Shown here: positions 1 through 12,540 of the stretch, piece by piece | Layout of the letters: each line of letters begins with the position of its first letter | Position numbering within the stretch: the stretch's first letter is position 1 | Assembly: GCA_024180945.1 (NCBI GenBank) | Contig: JAKSGN010000005.1 | Coordinates: forward strand, 620,001 to 684,000 | Origin: Macrophomina tecta | Taxonomy: Eukaryota; Ascomycota; Dothideomycetes; Botryosphaeriales; Botryosphaeriaceae | DNA: 64,000 nt | Reading direction: 5' to 3' | Notes under the pieces: generated by a model | The model's database searches: none | Seen by the model: the letters and a program-made list of their open reading frames with translations, nothing else | What the model was told of the DNA's origin: nothing | Program-made: the position numbers and the translations under genes

Positions 1-3000
1 CTTCTCTATCTGCGACTATTGATGGTGTGCCTTGGCGGCGTCTGCTTCCGCTGCTTAAACGTCCCACCCTCGGCCTCCGCAATTCCCGCACTCGCCCAAC
101 GCCTCCAATGCCGTTGTGGGGTTGGTGGCTTCCGAGCAGCGGCAAAAGGCACAGCGCTCATGATGATTCTCGTGCCCCGAGGTGTCCGCGGCGTGCTTTG
201 CGTGGTGCTTGGCTGAGGCGAGCCCGAGATGAGATGTCAGCATTGCGTTTCCGTCGTGGGGCGCGCCCCTGCGGGTTGGAATAAGAGTAAATTGGCTCAT
301 CATGGGGAGTTTCATTGACGAGAAGCTCAGTTATTGACTCACGCAAGACAAAATCTCGCGCTGCCAAAGCTTGCTGTTCGCGGTCATATCCGCTTAGGCA
401 CGATAGCGATGCAGTCTCTGTCACCATCCGCAGTATAAGCCTGCAAGCTGTCCGCGCAGATGACGACGCCGTCTGAGAAAGAGAGGATTCTACGATTCAT
501 CATCAGAGGAACGGGTTGAAAGCTATTCGAAAACTTCCACGTCTTCATACGATTCAGGTTAGCGGGGGTGCGATCACGGAACGGGGGGCGATGTGGAGCC
601 GCGCGGTGGGAGCTGAGTCTGGGTAATGGCAAGTGGGTCAGCAAGTGCGCCATTTTAGGGTATATAGGGAGCTTGAGAAGTATGATCGGGTCAGACAATC
701 GAACCATTCACTACGTCACTGAGCCTCCCAGAAGAGGTCTCCGACCGCAGCTGGTATTCATCATCATCGGCAGCGTGGAGTGAGGTGTGCGAATGAGAAT
801 GGCAACTTACCTCTGCTGCGCACTCGCGAGATGAACCCTCACGTCCCTGTAGAGGAGGTGGTGGAGCGGGCGCCCTCCACAACGGTCGAGGTATGCTCTC
901 TGGCGCGATAGAATATTAGCTTTGTCCTTTGAAACTAGGGGAACAAAGCAAGAAAGAAAGAAAGAAGAAAGAAAAAGCGTACGTGTGAGTATTGAAAACC
1001 TCTGCCGGTGCTCGGCGTCTCTTTGCAATCCTGCATCACCCCTCCAGCGCCACCTGCATCTCCGCCTTTTGCCAGGGCGGAAAACCAAGCTACTGCAGCC
1101 GCAAGGCGCTGAGGGTTACCAAGCGCGGTAGCACGAGGAGGCCCCGGCGTTGGCACCTCAGCTCTTTAGCTAGGCATCGCCGTCGCCGTCGTTGTACAGG
1201 GAAAAAAACCAAAAGCTTGTACTGTCCCCTCAAGTGGATCTGTTGTGTCGAAGATGATCTTCAAGAGTTGTGAGAAGCGGCGCTGATCAGAAAGTCGTAC
1301 TGAGACATGCGTGCCCGTGTGAAGCGATGTTAGCGCCCGGGTCGGAAGTTGAAGCATAGAAGCATTGAGAAGAAGAGTGAAAGTGGCGGTCAGACAAGGT
1401 CTAAGCTGCCATAAACCGGCAAGCCGCCACGACCAAACCTCCCAGTCCAGACCCCTAGTCGTCCAGCCATAGCGTCGGTTTCTGAGGTGCATTGTAGGGC
1501 CGGGCATGTATGTTGCACTACACAAGCAATAGCTGTGAGGAAAGTCCCCTCATCATCCACGCGGTAGTGCTGCGGTGGGAATGAAGACCATTGTGAGGCG
1601 GACGAAAGCGTCGGCTGGTGCAGAAGGCAGCCAACAAGCACCTGTGATGTGCTATGTCAAGGCGCGTGGTGCGAGTGTCGAAGTTGAAGTACGAGAGAAA
1701 GGTCGAATCTGAGGGAGAAAGGGGGTTCGCGTAGGAGCGGTGGTGATGAGTGTGGTTAACATAGGCGGGCGAAGGCAGATTTTTCGTTAACTATTCAGAT
1801 TGGCGTGCAGGGAGTGACGTGAATGAAGCAGCGGTGCTCTTTGTTTGTCGTTTGCGTACAGATCGAATGCTGCTCAGCCTCCGGTCATGCACCTCGCGCT
1901 GCTAGCTGGTTGTGTAAGCGCATAGCGGAATGCGCGCGGCACACAGAGAAGCTGGAAAAGGTGACAGGCGCTCTCCGGTTTACTCTGCCATGCCGATTCA
2001 GATAAATAGGAATTGAGCGCCAGGCGAAAAGGGTTGGAGTCATCAGCGCTGCCGCTGACGATTACCACGGACATCAGCATGCGGTTTTCGACTCACCGTG
2101 GGAGCAGCTGCCGGCACGCAGCCCCTTCCTTCACGCCAACATTTTCAGCAGAACCAAGTGCGACGGAATAGGAGTGGCGACCGAATCAGATAGATGGTGG
2201 GAATGGCTTTGATCTGCCGGTGCGTCTGATGTAAGCGCTTGTAGCCACTGCGACCATTCAGCGGATTCGACGCTGCAACCTCTGGCATTTAGGGATTCTA
2301 GCCCTCTCTCCGCGGAGTCCCTCCTTCCACCACTTCTTTCTCAAGGGTGCCCTTGCGACGTTGTCTCGTCACCGCCAGACTCCTCCGCCCATCCTCTCAC
2401 CCGCTCGCCCACCAGTTCAGCTCTTCTCGACCAGGTACGATCGGCCCATTCTACTAATCGTAAAAAATGTATGGCGCTCTTGTTACCTCCAGCTGGGCTT
2501 TCAACGTGCAATAGCGGAGCTTATGCTCCGCATATGCAGTGTGTTAGGTGATCAAAACTCTCAGATGACAAGGAAAGCTGCAGCCCAGCTGCACCACACC
2601 TCCCGTCACGGATGGCACACGTATACGAGCTTCACCATGATCAGAAGGCTTTGGGCATGGTAAATGTTCTTAGTTAAGGTCTTGAAAATTGGAGTACGAC
2701 GGCGTACTATTGCCGTCATTGGCTGGGAGTACAATGTGACGCAGTGACTCAAATTTTACATGATCGCGGCACCGATGGTTTATGTCCCCTTCTTCGCCCA
2801 CAGCGAAAGATCAGCTTCACATTCCTGGACTCAATATTTCTCTGCTGGCCCCCGTGCCTCCGTCACAAATCAAGCTGCACAGCCAACCAGCACAGAGTAT
2901 GAGAGGGATAGTGCTCCTTGTTTAAAGCGCGGCGCACCAGTTGCCGCGAATAATTATCTGCCAATACTCACAGGCTTTCTCCTCCCTGTCATATCCAAGC

Positions 3001-4831
3001 CCAAGTATTATGGTAAATCATGCAGCACGGGAGGTCACTGGCTGATCCACGTCAGAGACAGTGAATAGACATTAACCTCCTAAAGGCACGGGCGTGAGCC
3101 TTTATGAGGTGACTCGAATATTGATGGCTGCAAAAGCTGTGAATTGGATATGAGCAATGGGAGCGTTGTTCAATGCTAAGCTTCTAGTGAAGTGGTTTCT
3201 CTATGGCTTGCGGGCAGCTACTTCCCCATTCCACTTACAATGTCCCCGTACATGGCGTGTGGCGCCCCAGCGAAGCAACTAATCAATTTCACAGCCACAT
3301 CTGTCTCTAGTTCTATAAGCTGCTGAAGACGGCTCACTACTTTGCCTCTCGCCCCCATGTCGAATCGCCATAACTGGTCCTAGATCTTGTCGTGTGGCTC
3401 CAAATGACGCCTCCGCTACAGGAGGATACTGTCATATGAGGACGTAGTCGGCTAGTACAGCCGTTGATGCGCAGGAGGATGTCGGCCTGCTCAATATCCG
3501 TTGTCTCCAGCGACATAGCAGTGCTGGTCAAGGGCAGCTTGCAAGAGGTTCCTAATCTTGCCTCGACCATCAGTCTGATCATTTCTTGGGATGCGCTCTG
3601 AACTCAGTCGTCTGCTGTTTATTGTGCAGATGTTGGCGGTTTTCTGGGATTTTCCTGGTGGCGAGTCCGTGCTAGGAGGAGCCGCACCGTCAAGGCTTTG
3701 CAAGCGCTGATTAGGCTGCCCTCGTCATCCTAATTCACAATTGAAGCCGTCAAAAGAAGGATGGCGTACGTAACGATCAACCGGCTGCGGCCTAGCACAG
3801 TTGGCACTAACCGAACAAAGTTTCTTGTGGAAGGCAGCCTAACACGGAGCTCCTAAGAGTCCATGGATATATACTAGGCCTGAGGATACGTTCTATGCCA
3901 TCCTTTCGGGCGCATGCAGAGTTGGACCCTACGAATACATGGCGATAGCTGCACGACGTTACTATTGGTCTAGCCATATACCGAGTTTCGCAAAGCAGCA
4001 CACGAAAATGGAACGCAGGTAAGACGGTATTTGATAAATTTCTAGTGCTAGAACTCATACAGAATGCTTTCCTTCCCGGGTGCAAAAACAGAATCAGTGT
4101 ATGATGTTTTGTTTCCGAGCGGACCCCACTTCCGACACCATGAATCATGGCTTCCACCCCACCCCTAGCCCCTGGTTAGTGGCGAGGTTGTGCTCTGTCT
4201 CTCTACGTCTCAGCGAAAAGTCGGCTTACTCTGAGTGGTGGGGTGTGCTGACAATGCGTGGATGCTCTTGGGCCGCCATGGCTGGCATTGCTTGGCATGA
4301 GAGGTCTAGCGCTCGCCGAGTTGTTGAAGTGTCATGTCTAGGAGAGAATGCGTCAGCAACGGCTCTTATATAGATTTGCAGCGCAATGACAAGTGCAATG
4401 AGTTCCATCAGAAAGGACACTAAAAGCTCTCTGCCACAGACACGAAGTCTGGCATCAAATGTAGGTGTCCGCGGTATGTGATCATGCAGCCCCACTGAAA
4501 AACTGATACTCGGTTCTGTCAAATGTTCATGTCATGTCATCATAGGAAGGGGATAAAGCCAATGAAATTGTTTCACTTTCCCGGTTTTGCAGATGCTGAA
4601 AGCAGGACCAGCTGGTGACGACGCTGAATGGATGAGCCTGGGTATGATGAAGTCATTAGCAAATGAACTCAAATGAGACGAAGATCCCAGCGCCGAGATA
4701 TGCATCCGTTTCAGAATGAAATGGGTATTTCAGGTTTGTTATCATTTGGTCCCTGCAAGGGGTCCAGTTCCAACTGTTCTTCGGTTTCATCATGGATGCG
4801 GATCAGTAGGTGATAACATGCTATAACATAC

Positions 4832-5136
4832 CATTCTGCGCAGTGTGTGTCGAGTAAGGGTTGCCGGGGTACGGGTGCGTGGATACAGAACTGTGAAGCG
4901 GTTAACCATTTACTTTGAGTCCCATCTGGGGACAGTCGGATAAATGCGATCCGAAGCCCTTCAGCTTTGTGTTTAAGCTCAAGAGTATTCTCGTGTGTTT
5001 CTATCATCCGGTCCCTCACACAAGTGACCTTCAAAAGTTCTTCCTCTTTGTCGTCACCAGGGCAGTAGAGTGGTAGAGGATAACTTAGCTTTGGAGTTCT
5101 CAACAGAGCAATGAAAAGACGGTAGCACTTGTGCAC
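4832..5136 (-). CDS. Possible internal exon of an unrecognised gene
   Basis: An open frame of about 101 codons on the minus strand is bounded by good splice signals. It follows a branch-like GCTAAC and a CAG acceptor (exon starts at 5136) and ends before a GTATGT donor (exon ends at 4832). The peptide is not low-complexity: it has a charged segment (KEEELLKV, ETHENTLELKHKAEGLRIAF) that reads like a soluble protein. A possible upstream exon lies around 5240-5330 (HFAYNDDWACPGDEL). I cannot place it in a family, and no start or stop is established. It could be a relic. Confidence 0.25.
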
Positions 5137-7867
5137 CTGATCTGCCAGTAAGACCTGTTAGCGGCAGCATGGAATATGAAGAGCGAATCATGGAAGTGAT
5201 GTGCTGCGTTTCTCAGATGTTGGTTCTTGTCATGAGCTCCTACGCGAGCGCCAAGTGACGCAGCTGGTGCTCTGTCGAAGTTCGTCGCCGGGACATGCCC
5301 AGTCATCATTGTAGGCAAAGTGATGAACAATAGTTGGCGCCAACCACTTACAGTGTGGACTTGGCGAAATGGGCCGTCGGCCCGCGCTAATCGAAGTTGG
5401 ACGTTCTGCCAGGGAACGCGACACGTTAGCAGCAGTCCCAGTGCAATCTTTGGGTGAGCAGAGGGAGATGGGTTTTGCTCAGAGGTAGCTCGCTATTTTT
5501 GTCCTCATGGCCCACGTTACCGCCTCATGGGACTGGGAAGTAGCACTGTGCGACAAGTTTGACGTAAATCGTCGCTCATCATTTGTAAGATGAAGTTGAG
5601 GGGTGGCTATACTCTAACTCACTTCAAGTAATCAAGGGCTTCATATTAGCTGGAGGATGGACCAGAGGCAGCAAAGTGGTGCTTCGCCGGTTGGTCGACT
5701 GAGATTGGGCTGGTGTTGGCTGCCGCGTCGCTGAGGTCGTTGCCAGTCGTGTTTCTGAAAAGATGGTGTGGACAGCGATTGGTCGGAGAGTGTCAAGTCC
5801 AGGTGAGGCGGTGAGGACAGCCAAAAGGCTCGGAGGAGGGTCGCTCACGAAGCTGAAGACGGCAAAGGATGTGCTTGGAGTGAGCCCACACACACAGCGG
5901 GCGCTGAGGTGTTGGGTGTGAGGCAGAAGGGTGCAGTGTGTTGACAATGGGTGAGCGCGTCGCGCGTCAGACCTTCCGTGGGTCCACGAGAGGCGCTCAA
6001 GGTTGGTGCCAGAAAGGAAGTGTGATTCTTGTACTTACGTTGAGAGCGGTCAGAAACTGTGCTGCAGGGCTGCATGGCAGAGGGATGGCGAGGAGGCGCG
6101 TTGTGGGTGGGCGGACAGGAGGAGACGAGGAGGTGTTGGTGTTGTGGTCGGAGCAGGAGTTCGCTCAAGATATTTATACACTCATTGCAAACGGAGGCTC
6201 GGGGTGCGCACGGGGCCTGTTTCTTGGAGCTTACGGGACGGGCAAGCACGGCAGCGGCTGCAGCGGGCAAGTGGCCACGTCTGCGCAGGCGGTTGCGAAC
6301 GGCGCCACGCGTAATGCAGCACTATCAAGCCTTTACCTCCTTCGCATCAGCCTTTGCCTTCATCTTTAGACCTCCTAGTAAAGGCTTGACACGGTCTTGA
6401 GCTCCTGTGGTGTGTGTGGCGATAATGGAGAGGAAGTGTCCGCGCAGCTGTTGGAAGCAACCCCGTTGGCCGCAGGGGGAGCCAAGCGCAACACAGATAA
6501 CAAACCCAGCCAACCCACGCTCTGTATGGAAAGGGATGCAAAGTGTAGAGGTGTGGCACATCGTGCTCAAGCTGTTTCCAGATGGAATGTCACAATGGCC
6601 GGAGGCTGAGGGGAGGCCCGCGGGGCTGTCGACAGCTACATATGGTCGAGCGGTAGGCGGAGGCACTTCTTCAGGACCACAACATTAGACAACAGCTAGC
6701 ATAAGATTTTTTCTCGCCCCCAAACCTTCGGCGTGCAAACAAGTAACCTCGCCACACACACTTTTCAGCGATGAGACGGTGCAATCCCGGAGTTGAATCA
6801 TTTTATCGAAGGCGATGGAGACGACCACCCGCACCGAAAGATGTCATGCACTTTCCGGAGCCACGGGCGCTGTTATATACTCGAGAAACGGTACTGGTAG
6901 AGCGGTTCTCACTCGCAGCTCGGCCAGTTGATGCTGCTCCACGGGTAGGCAAGGTTAACAGCACACTTGTTCTGGCAGATGCCCCTGTCCTCCTTCTTGT
7001 ACTCATCATGGCGACGCCGATATTGTGTACTCATCATCATCCGTAGATAACTGCGCCGTCGTCTGAGCGCAGGCGTATGATTTGCACAAGCGGTGCGATG
7101 AGAGCAATCACCCGCGATCCGGCATCGGTACGCCCTCGCTTGACACAACGGCAATCCGGACACTATTCTCTTCACCCACACCCGCAGATCGACGCTGATC
7201 TCCGCCTCAGACCTTTCTCCTCCGGCGGAGCGCCTTCTACTTGGCGCCGTCGCAAGCACCGCACCGACCGCGAAAACCGTCGCAGACCATAACATCCCAA
7301 TATCAAGCTCTCTAACCCGAGCAGGGGGACATGAGATGCCTTGGAATCGAAAGGGTCGCCACATGATGGGAAAGGGAGTGAGAGAGCGGTCGGAGGAGCA
7401 CCCGCCGCACTCATGAGGGCGTGCGAAGGCGCGGTTGGGATGAATCACAAACGGGAAGGCAAGGTACCGAAGTGGTAGAGGCATGGGACATCTTGTATAG
7501 AGTCTGGGAAGGAGACATAAAAAGCTTCTACGGCGCAGTGCTCATGATTCTGCTACGCTGCGGTAACTGTCCCTCGGGAGGGCCGTCTGCTTCAAGGATG
7601 CTGGTGACGCCCGCGTCCGTTCGCGCATTGGCGAAGCAGCCGTGGGCCAGAGACTTGTTGATGAGCCAGGAATGGGAGCATATCAGGCCGGCACATGGTG
7701 CACGACGAGGACGCGGTGGCAATATGGCGCGCAGTAGCTGGAGGCAGAGCAACACTACGGCAGCGGAGGCGGCGGTGGCGGCACAGCGATCGCGCACACG
7801 GACTTCACTTCAGCAAGGGCAGTACAACAGCAACAACAGGTGGCAGAAAGTGAAAGGAAGATCTGGA

Positions 7868-8180
7868 GACTCTTCTTCGACGGCCTGCGCACGGCAAGCA
7901 ATCAATGAAAAGCGTAGAGAAGAGGTTCGCGTCAGCTCCAAGTAGTGCAATAAGAGCGACACTGTGAGCCGGTGAGATAGGCAGAGCGCAGCGCCCACCA
8001 GCACCGGTTCCAAAAAGTGGAGTAATCCGAAGATGAACCTCCCGTAGGAGGCTTCCCAAGAATTACCTGGAGAATAAACAGCACTTCTGTTTAATTGTAG
8101 CCAAAAGGCAAGAGAAGCTGAAGAAAAAAAAAAGAAGAAGAGGAGGATGAGGTGGGGGTGGGGGGGTATTTATATTGCGA
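7868..8180 (+). repeat. Dispersed repeat, copy A
   Basis: This shares blocks with copies at 14.34-14.66 kb (same orientation) and 51.06-51.2 kb (inverted). The blocks in order are: TTCGCGTCAGC at 7926, AGCGACACTGTG at 7955, GGTTCCAAAAA near 8007, a GCCAAAAGGCAAGAGA block at 8100, and a G-rich tract running into GGGGTATTTATA near 8163. Order and spacing are conserved between A and B, so this is a true diverged repeat and not a chance match. No protein is recognisable. The TATTTATA at the end of a G-tract may be a core promoter carried by the repeat. Confidence 0.6.
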
Positions 8181-10310
8181 CCGGAGGCTGTGCCAAGGCC
8201 CCTCCACGTCCAGCTGCACACCAACATCCGCGTATGGAAGGAGCGAGGCTGCCTGGGCCCGATGGATGAGTCAGGCGGGCAGCGCGTGCCACTGATCATT
8301 CACCGCAGCGCCCGCGGCCGCAGAATGGGCAGGAAAGTCCGGCTCGCGGAGGCCAGGCGCAGCAATGCGGCTGGGAGGCGCTCCCCTTTGCCTGAAGCAA
8401 TGGCAGTGAGCTGCTTGCGCGCTTGGGCCAGCCATAGCACGGCGTCCAGCTACCAGTGTGAGAGAAGGCTCTTCTGACGGGATGGCGAGCTTGTGCGGCA
8501 ACGAGAGCGGGCTGGGCATCTGCGGCGGGCTATCGTCAGCCGCTGCAGCGGACGGTTCGCGCGTACGACACGGACACAGGCCACGGCCTGAAGGCAGGCG
8601 GCCCATGTCGCTCACCCAGTCCACTGCGCTTTCCGCATCGGAACAACGCGCAATTTCCCAGGGCTGGCGCGGCTGGCGACCTTCTACGCTTCTTGAAGGA
8701 GTCGTCAAGAACCGGTTTTTGCAGCGGTCCTGACTGCGACCAGAGAAGACCGCAATCCGAAGACTGAAATGCATCACATGGCTAAAAACCACTCCCCGCG
8801 CTGAGGCCTCAGCGCCGAGCTCGTGCGAATAAGGTTGAGCGCGGCGTGTGGGGCTGCGCCGATCGAATTTCCCGAGCGGGAAAAGGCTGAAGGCTCAGCC
8901 ATGGGACCGACGGGGGCACGAAGGGCCAGTGAAACAGCACGGTCGCACAGCTCTCTTCACAATGGGCGTGCCTACAGCGGAGGCCTGAAAAGTCTTTCCC
9001 AGCATGCTGTCCAAGATTGCTTTGTCCCCTGCGCTGTTGTGACCCGCGCTTTGCTCACCGCGCCTCCAGCAACACTATCTCTCTCAGCAAAACCAAAGGC
9101 AGATAGTCTTGCATCCATGTTCCCGCCGAAATCATACAGACACCATCCAAGAGCCACCCCTGGGCGCGGCAATGCAGCCGTGGCCCTGCCTCCATGGAGG
9201 TCACCCCCCTCCAACTGCGCGAACTTGTGCACGTTCACACTTATTTCCCGCCAAGCCGCTCATGGCTCTCATGTATCCAAGCTCGGGTAATGCGGCCAGC
9301 CGCCAGCGCGCGTGCATGAGCATCGTCGGTGATGAGGCTTTGCAGCCTGCAGCGGACGACCCGTTCGCTCTCATCAAGGTACATGACGATGTTTGAGCAC
9401 AAGCCCTTGAAAGCGCCGGCAGCCTGCAGAGCGATGGGGTCTGGAATCGCGATCCGTCGATGCATTGATTATGTGGGCGCAGATGTTGGTCTTACGGCAG
9501 CTGTGCATTTCCTGCGTGTGCGGCTGGAGGCTACTGACAGCGCTGGAAACACCATCAGATTAGCGGTGCTACTTCACACCAGCGGTGCAGTGGAGCTGTA
9601 AAGGAGCTATACAACCAATTGCCTACGGGGTCTTTAGTTGTTGGTCGGCGAAATCGAAGGGCCTGCTTGGGGGGGGGGGGAAGTCAGAGCTGGTTTCTGA
9701 CAGGGCAGTAGGTCAGTATGAGATGCTTTATTATGCTTCCACATCCTGCCCCTCAGCGAGGGACGGTATCAATGGAGTATTGCAGACCAAGTGGCTCCGC
9801 AGAGGGATGTAACAGCATCGTAGTTTCTTTACATTGCTAGCGTTTCCACCATTGACACCTCACTTTCTTTCCTGTGACGTTGATCGTCTTGAATGGACGT
9901 GGCGCATTTTCCTTAGGCCCGACGAGGCATAACTTCACTTGGTGCTTCCAGGGCATTCGGAAGACGCGGTCACTTGGCACAAAAGCAAACAGATTCAGCA
10001 TTCGAACCGCCTATTGTATATGGCTTATTCCAGCGAGCACTCACCAGCCAAGCGGAAGGATAGTCCACTCGGGGCGTCCGCTGCGATGCTCTCCTGGCAT
10101 GCCGGGCCAGCAGATTTCCATACTGGGAGAACCTATTGCAGTTTCCTCCAATGCCATAACGAGGGCGCTTCTCTCGCCGACCTATGCAGTGTAAATCAGT
10201 AATGCTCTAGGCTCCGTTTGGGCTAGCGGCGCAGAGTGTCACTTCACTTTCCGCACTCACACTTCTCTTCCACACCACGCCTCCATCGCCGCTTTTTCTC
10301 TGCCGCGAAG

Positions 10311-11038
10311 ATGTCTTCCGCGAAGCCCAACCGCTCCTCCTCCCGCTCGCCTTCGCGCCGGGCCGCCATCGGTCGTTGGTTCGCCACGGCCATGGCTAGG
10401 CTTCGGCCTCGCCGCCCCTCGCCCTCGTGAGTTCATCCGATCCAGATCTGGGGTGAAAGAGATATTCTGTGACTGACACGAGTTCCTGCAGCCGCACCAC
10501 TACCACCACCACCACCGCTGCCGCCGTCGCCACCACCACCACCAACATCACCACCATAGCCACCGCGACGCCGCCTCGCACCCCGAGTTTGCCAGCGGCC
10601 GCGCCTCTCGAGGCCGGTCCGCCGGCGTTGCCGATTCTGCCGCCTGCGCCTGCCCGCCCGCCTCCTTCCGTACCGGGCCCGGACCCCAGCATGGTCCAGC
10701 CGCCGCAGCTGGCAACTGGCCGGGCCTTGGTGACGTGGCTTCCGCCAGCGGAGAGGAGGTGCCAGCTCTGCCGGAGTCCCTACGAAGGCGCCGTAAGTGC
10801 TCACCTATCATTGGCCAGGCCGTCCACGAGATGCTACACTGATTGTGCGCGCCAACAGAACACCGAGCTCGAGAGGAGCACGCCGCGGGAGGAGAGGGAG
10901 CAGGCCGCCCGCGTGGCGGGCTGCTCCGAGCGCCCGACCGCCCACGTCGTCGGCCGCCGCTGCCTCGAGCAGTGGCTGGAGATGGGTGGCATGGAGGCTT
11001 GTCCTCTGTGCGCCTTCTCCGGGGCCCTGGACGAGTAA
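10311..11038 (+). CDS. Small RING-type zinc-finger protein
   Basis: Three exons: 10311-10426, 10492-10792 and 10859-11038, with introns 10427-10491 (GTGAGT..CAG) and 10793-10858 (GTAAGT..CAG). The start is the first ATG in frame. The N-terminus is Ser/Arg-rich, then there is a Thr/Ala/Pro low-complexity linker encoded by ACC repeats. The C-terminal half carries a CQLC pair, then HVVGRRCLEQWL, then CPLC just before the end. That is the C-x2-C, H-x5-C, C-P-x-C skeleton of RING/RING-H2 fingers, seen in E3 ubiquitin ligases. The Cys/His between the first pair and the His are unclear, so a RING-like fold is a better call than a proven E3. The second intron is 66 nt, in frame and without a stop, so retention would add 22 codons between the first Cys pair and the rest of the finger. 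Confidence 0.7.
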
Positions 11039-11161
11039 AGATGTGGCGCGGCGGCCCTGTGGCCCCTCTCGCTCCCTGGCTGCTCACCTCTTTGTCGGCA
11101 CATGGAAAGCCCGTAATTCGCATTGCTGATTTCGAAATTTTGGGTTTCTCCCTTGCTTTTC

Positions 11162-11188
11162 TTTTTTTTTTTTTTTTTTTTTTTTTTT
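11162..11188 (+). repeat. Poly(T) tract, 27 nt
   Basis: An uninterrupted run of 27 T about 125 nt beyond the stop codon of the RING gene. Its length may be unstable in assembly. Confidence 0.9.
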
Positions 11189-11695
11189 GTTTTATATATC
11201 CATCGTCCTTGCACGCTCCAAATGGAATGAATCCCGAACGAGCGACGACAATCGCATCTTCGTTGCCAGTGAACGTGAATACGATGTGCGATATCTGCCA
11301 CATGTCGTGGGGGATGCTGATTGCCTCCACTGATTACTTAGATATAGAGGATTGGCCGTTGCATTTGTGATGTCCGCGGTAGAACAGGGCGCTGAATTGT
11401 TAAAAATGACCCTATTAAGAGTTCTCGGCCGTGCTGGTCCCTTGCATGCTTTGCCTCTCCGGCTTCGCTCTACAGCTCATGATCTGGCCAGTGTCCTATG
11501 CAGCAGCATTTTTTTCGTGCACCTTGAATCGTTACCAGCGTCCAGAAGTAGTTGCACAAAAGGTTTCTTCATGGACCAAACTCGGGCTGATGTTTATTTT
11601 CATGAATGGCATATTCTCCCGCAGTGGACCATCCTCTACTGCGGTAATCCGTAGAAAAGTCTACATGTCTTACTTGCTTCGTCGGCTACTGCCTC

Positions 11696-12540
11696 ATGCC
11701 AAACTCTCTGTTCCTCTCTTCTTTTCACTTCTGCTCTCTGAGTGAAAACCTCAGTCGTCTTACTCACACACCGTTCTGTGTCATCCCCATCTGTGGCCTC
11801 TATCCCAGCGACAACGCCTCCACCCTCCCCGCCGAGGCCGAAGAGAAGGAGCACAGTGACGACACCCAGAAGAGCCAAGCCATCGCTCCGATCTCCTTGT
11901 CCACAACCGCCCACCTCGAGGCCGATTTTGCGCCGCATGGTCCCAGCATTATCTAGTGCGAAAGATCGCTCCCCATTGCCTCTTAAAGCGTCCCCCGCTA
12001 TGCGTTCCCTTCCACTCTCTCTCCTAAACCAACCACATACCTGATGGGCTTAACCAGCATAGGCGATTACTTTAACCCTACCGACGGCAGCCCTCGACTT
12101 GGAACGCTTCCTCGGTCTCCTCCGCCGCTGCTTCGGCGGCGATGTCATCGAGCCCCTCTGCCAGTAAGCTTCCCCCATCCCGCCACACCAATTCACACGC
12201 GCACACAACACATATCCCCACTGACGCATCCCGGTGAATCTATTATCTGCGCCATACCCGCACCGAACTCATCACCTTCTCTGCCGCCTTGTTCGCCGGC
12301 GGCAACATCCCACCATGTCTTCACCACAGCCGGTACGGGTCGACGGCCGCCGCTGAGGGGCCTGGTCGGCCGGGCCACAGTAGCGGAGTGCTGCTGGAAA
12401 TGAGTTCATGTGTGAGGTTGCGAGGGGGCGCGAGGTCGAGGCGGCAGGAGAGCTGGGGAGGTGTGGAGGTCACGCTCGGTTTGGGGCGTATGGTAGGCGA
12501 GGATGTGGACATGGAGGTCAAATCTGATTTGCATAGGTAG
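11696..12540 (+). CDS. Tentative multi-exon gene, unknown product
   Basis: Several signals point to a spliced gene, but the model is not secure. A segment at 12063-12163 encodes TLPTAALDLERFLGLLRRCF and looks like real protein. It is preceded by an acceptor with a branch site (CTTAAC..CAGCATAG) and followed by GTAAGC at 12164, which could be a donor instead of the stop it contains. A following frame (from a CCACAG acceptor ending at 12328) is open to a stop at 12538-12540. Upstream, a Pro/Ser/Arg-rich frame ending at ATG 11937-11939 can join in phase. I see no known domain. The ends given are the limits of the open frames. Confidence 0.25.

Larger units (their letters stand above)
1..10310. 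other. Long stretch without a recognisable gene
   Basis: I find no open frame here that resembles a known family. Open frames are short, overlap on both strands and lack family motifs. Only two items stand out: a possible exon on the minus strand at 4832-5136 and a dispersed repeat copy at about 7868-8180, listed separately. There is a run of twelve G at 9669-9680. Composition is mixed and GC-rich from about 5.6 kb on. Small multi-exon genes could be hidden here, because short exons cannot be recognised without homology. Confidence 0.5.

Noticed and set aside
10548..11330. Minus-strand open frame of 260 codons
   Set aside because: Antisense shadow of the RING gene, extended by the poly(T) tract read as poly-Lys.
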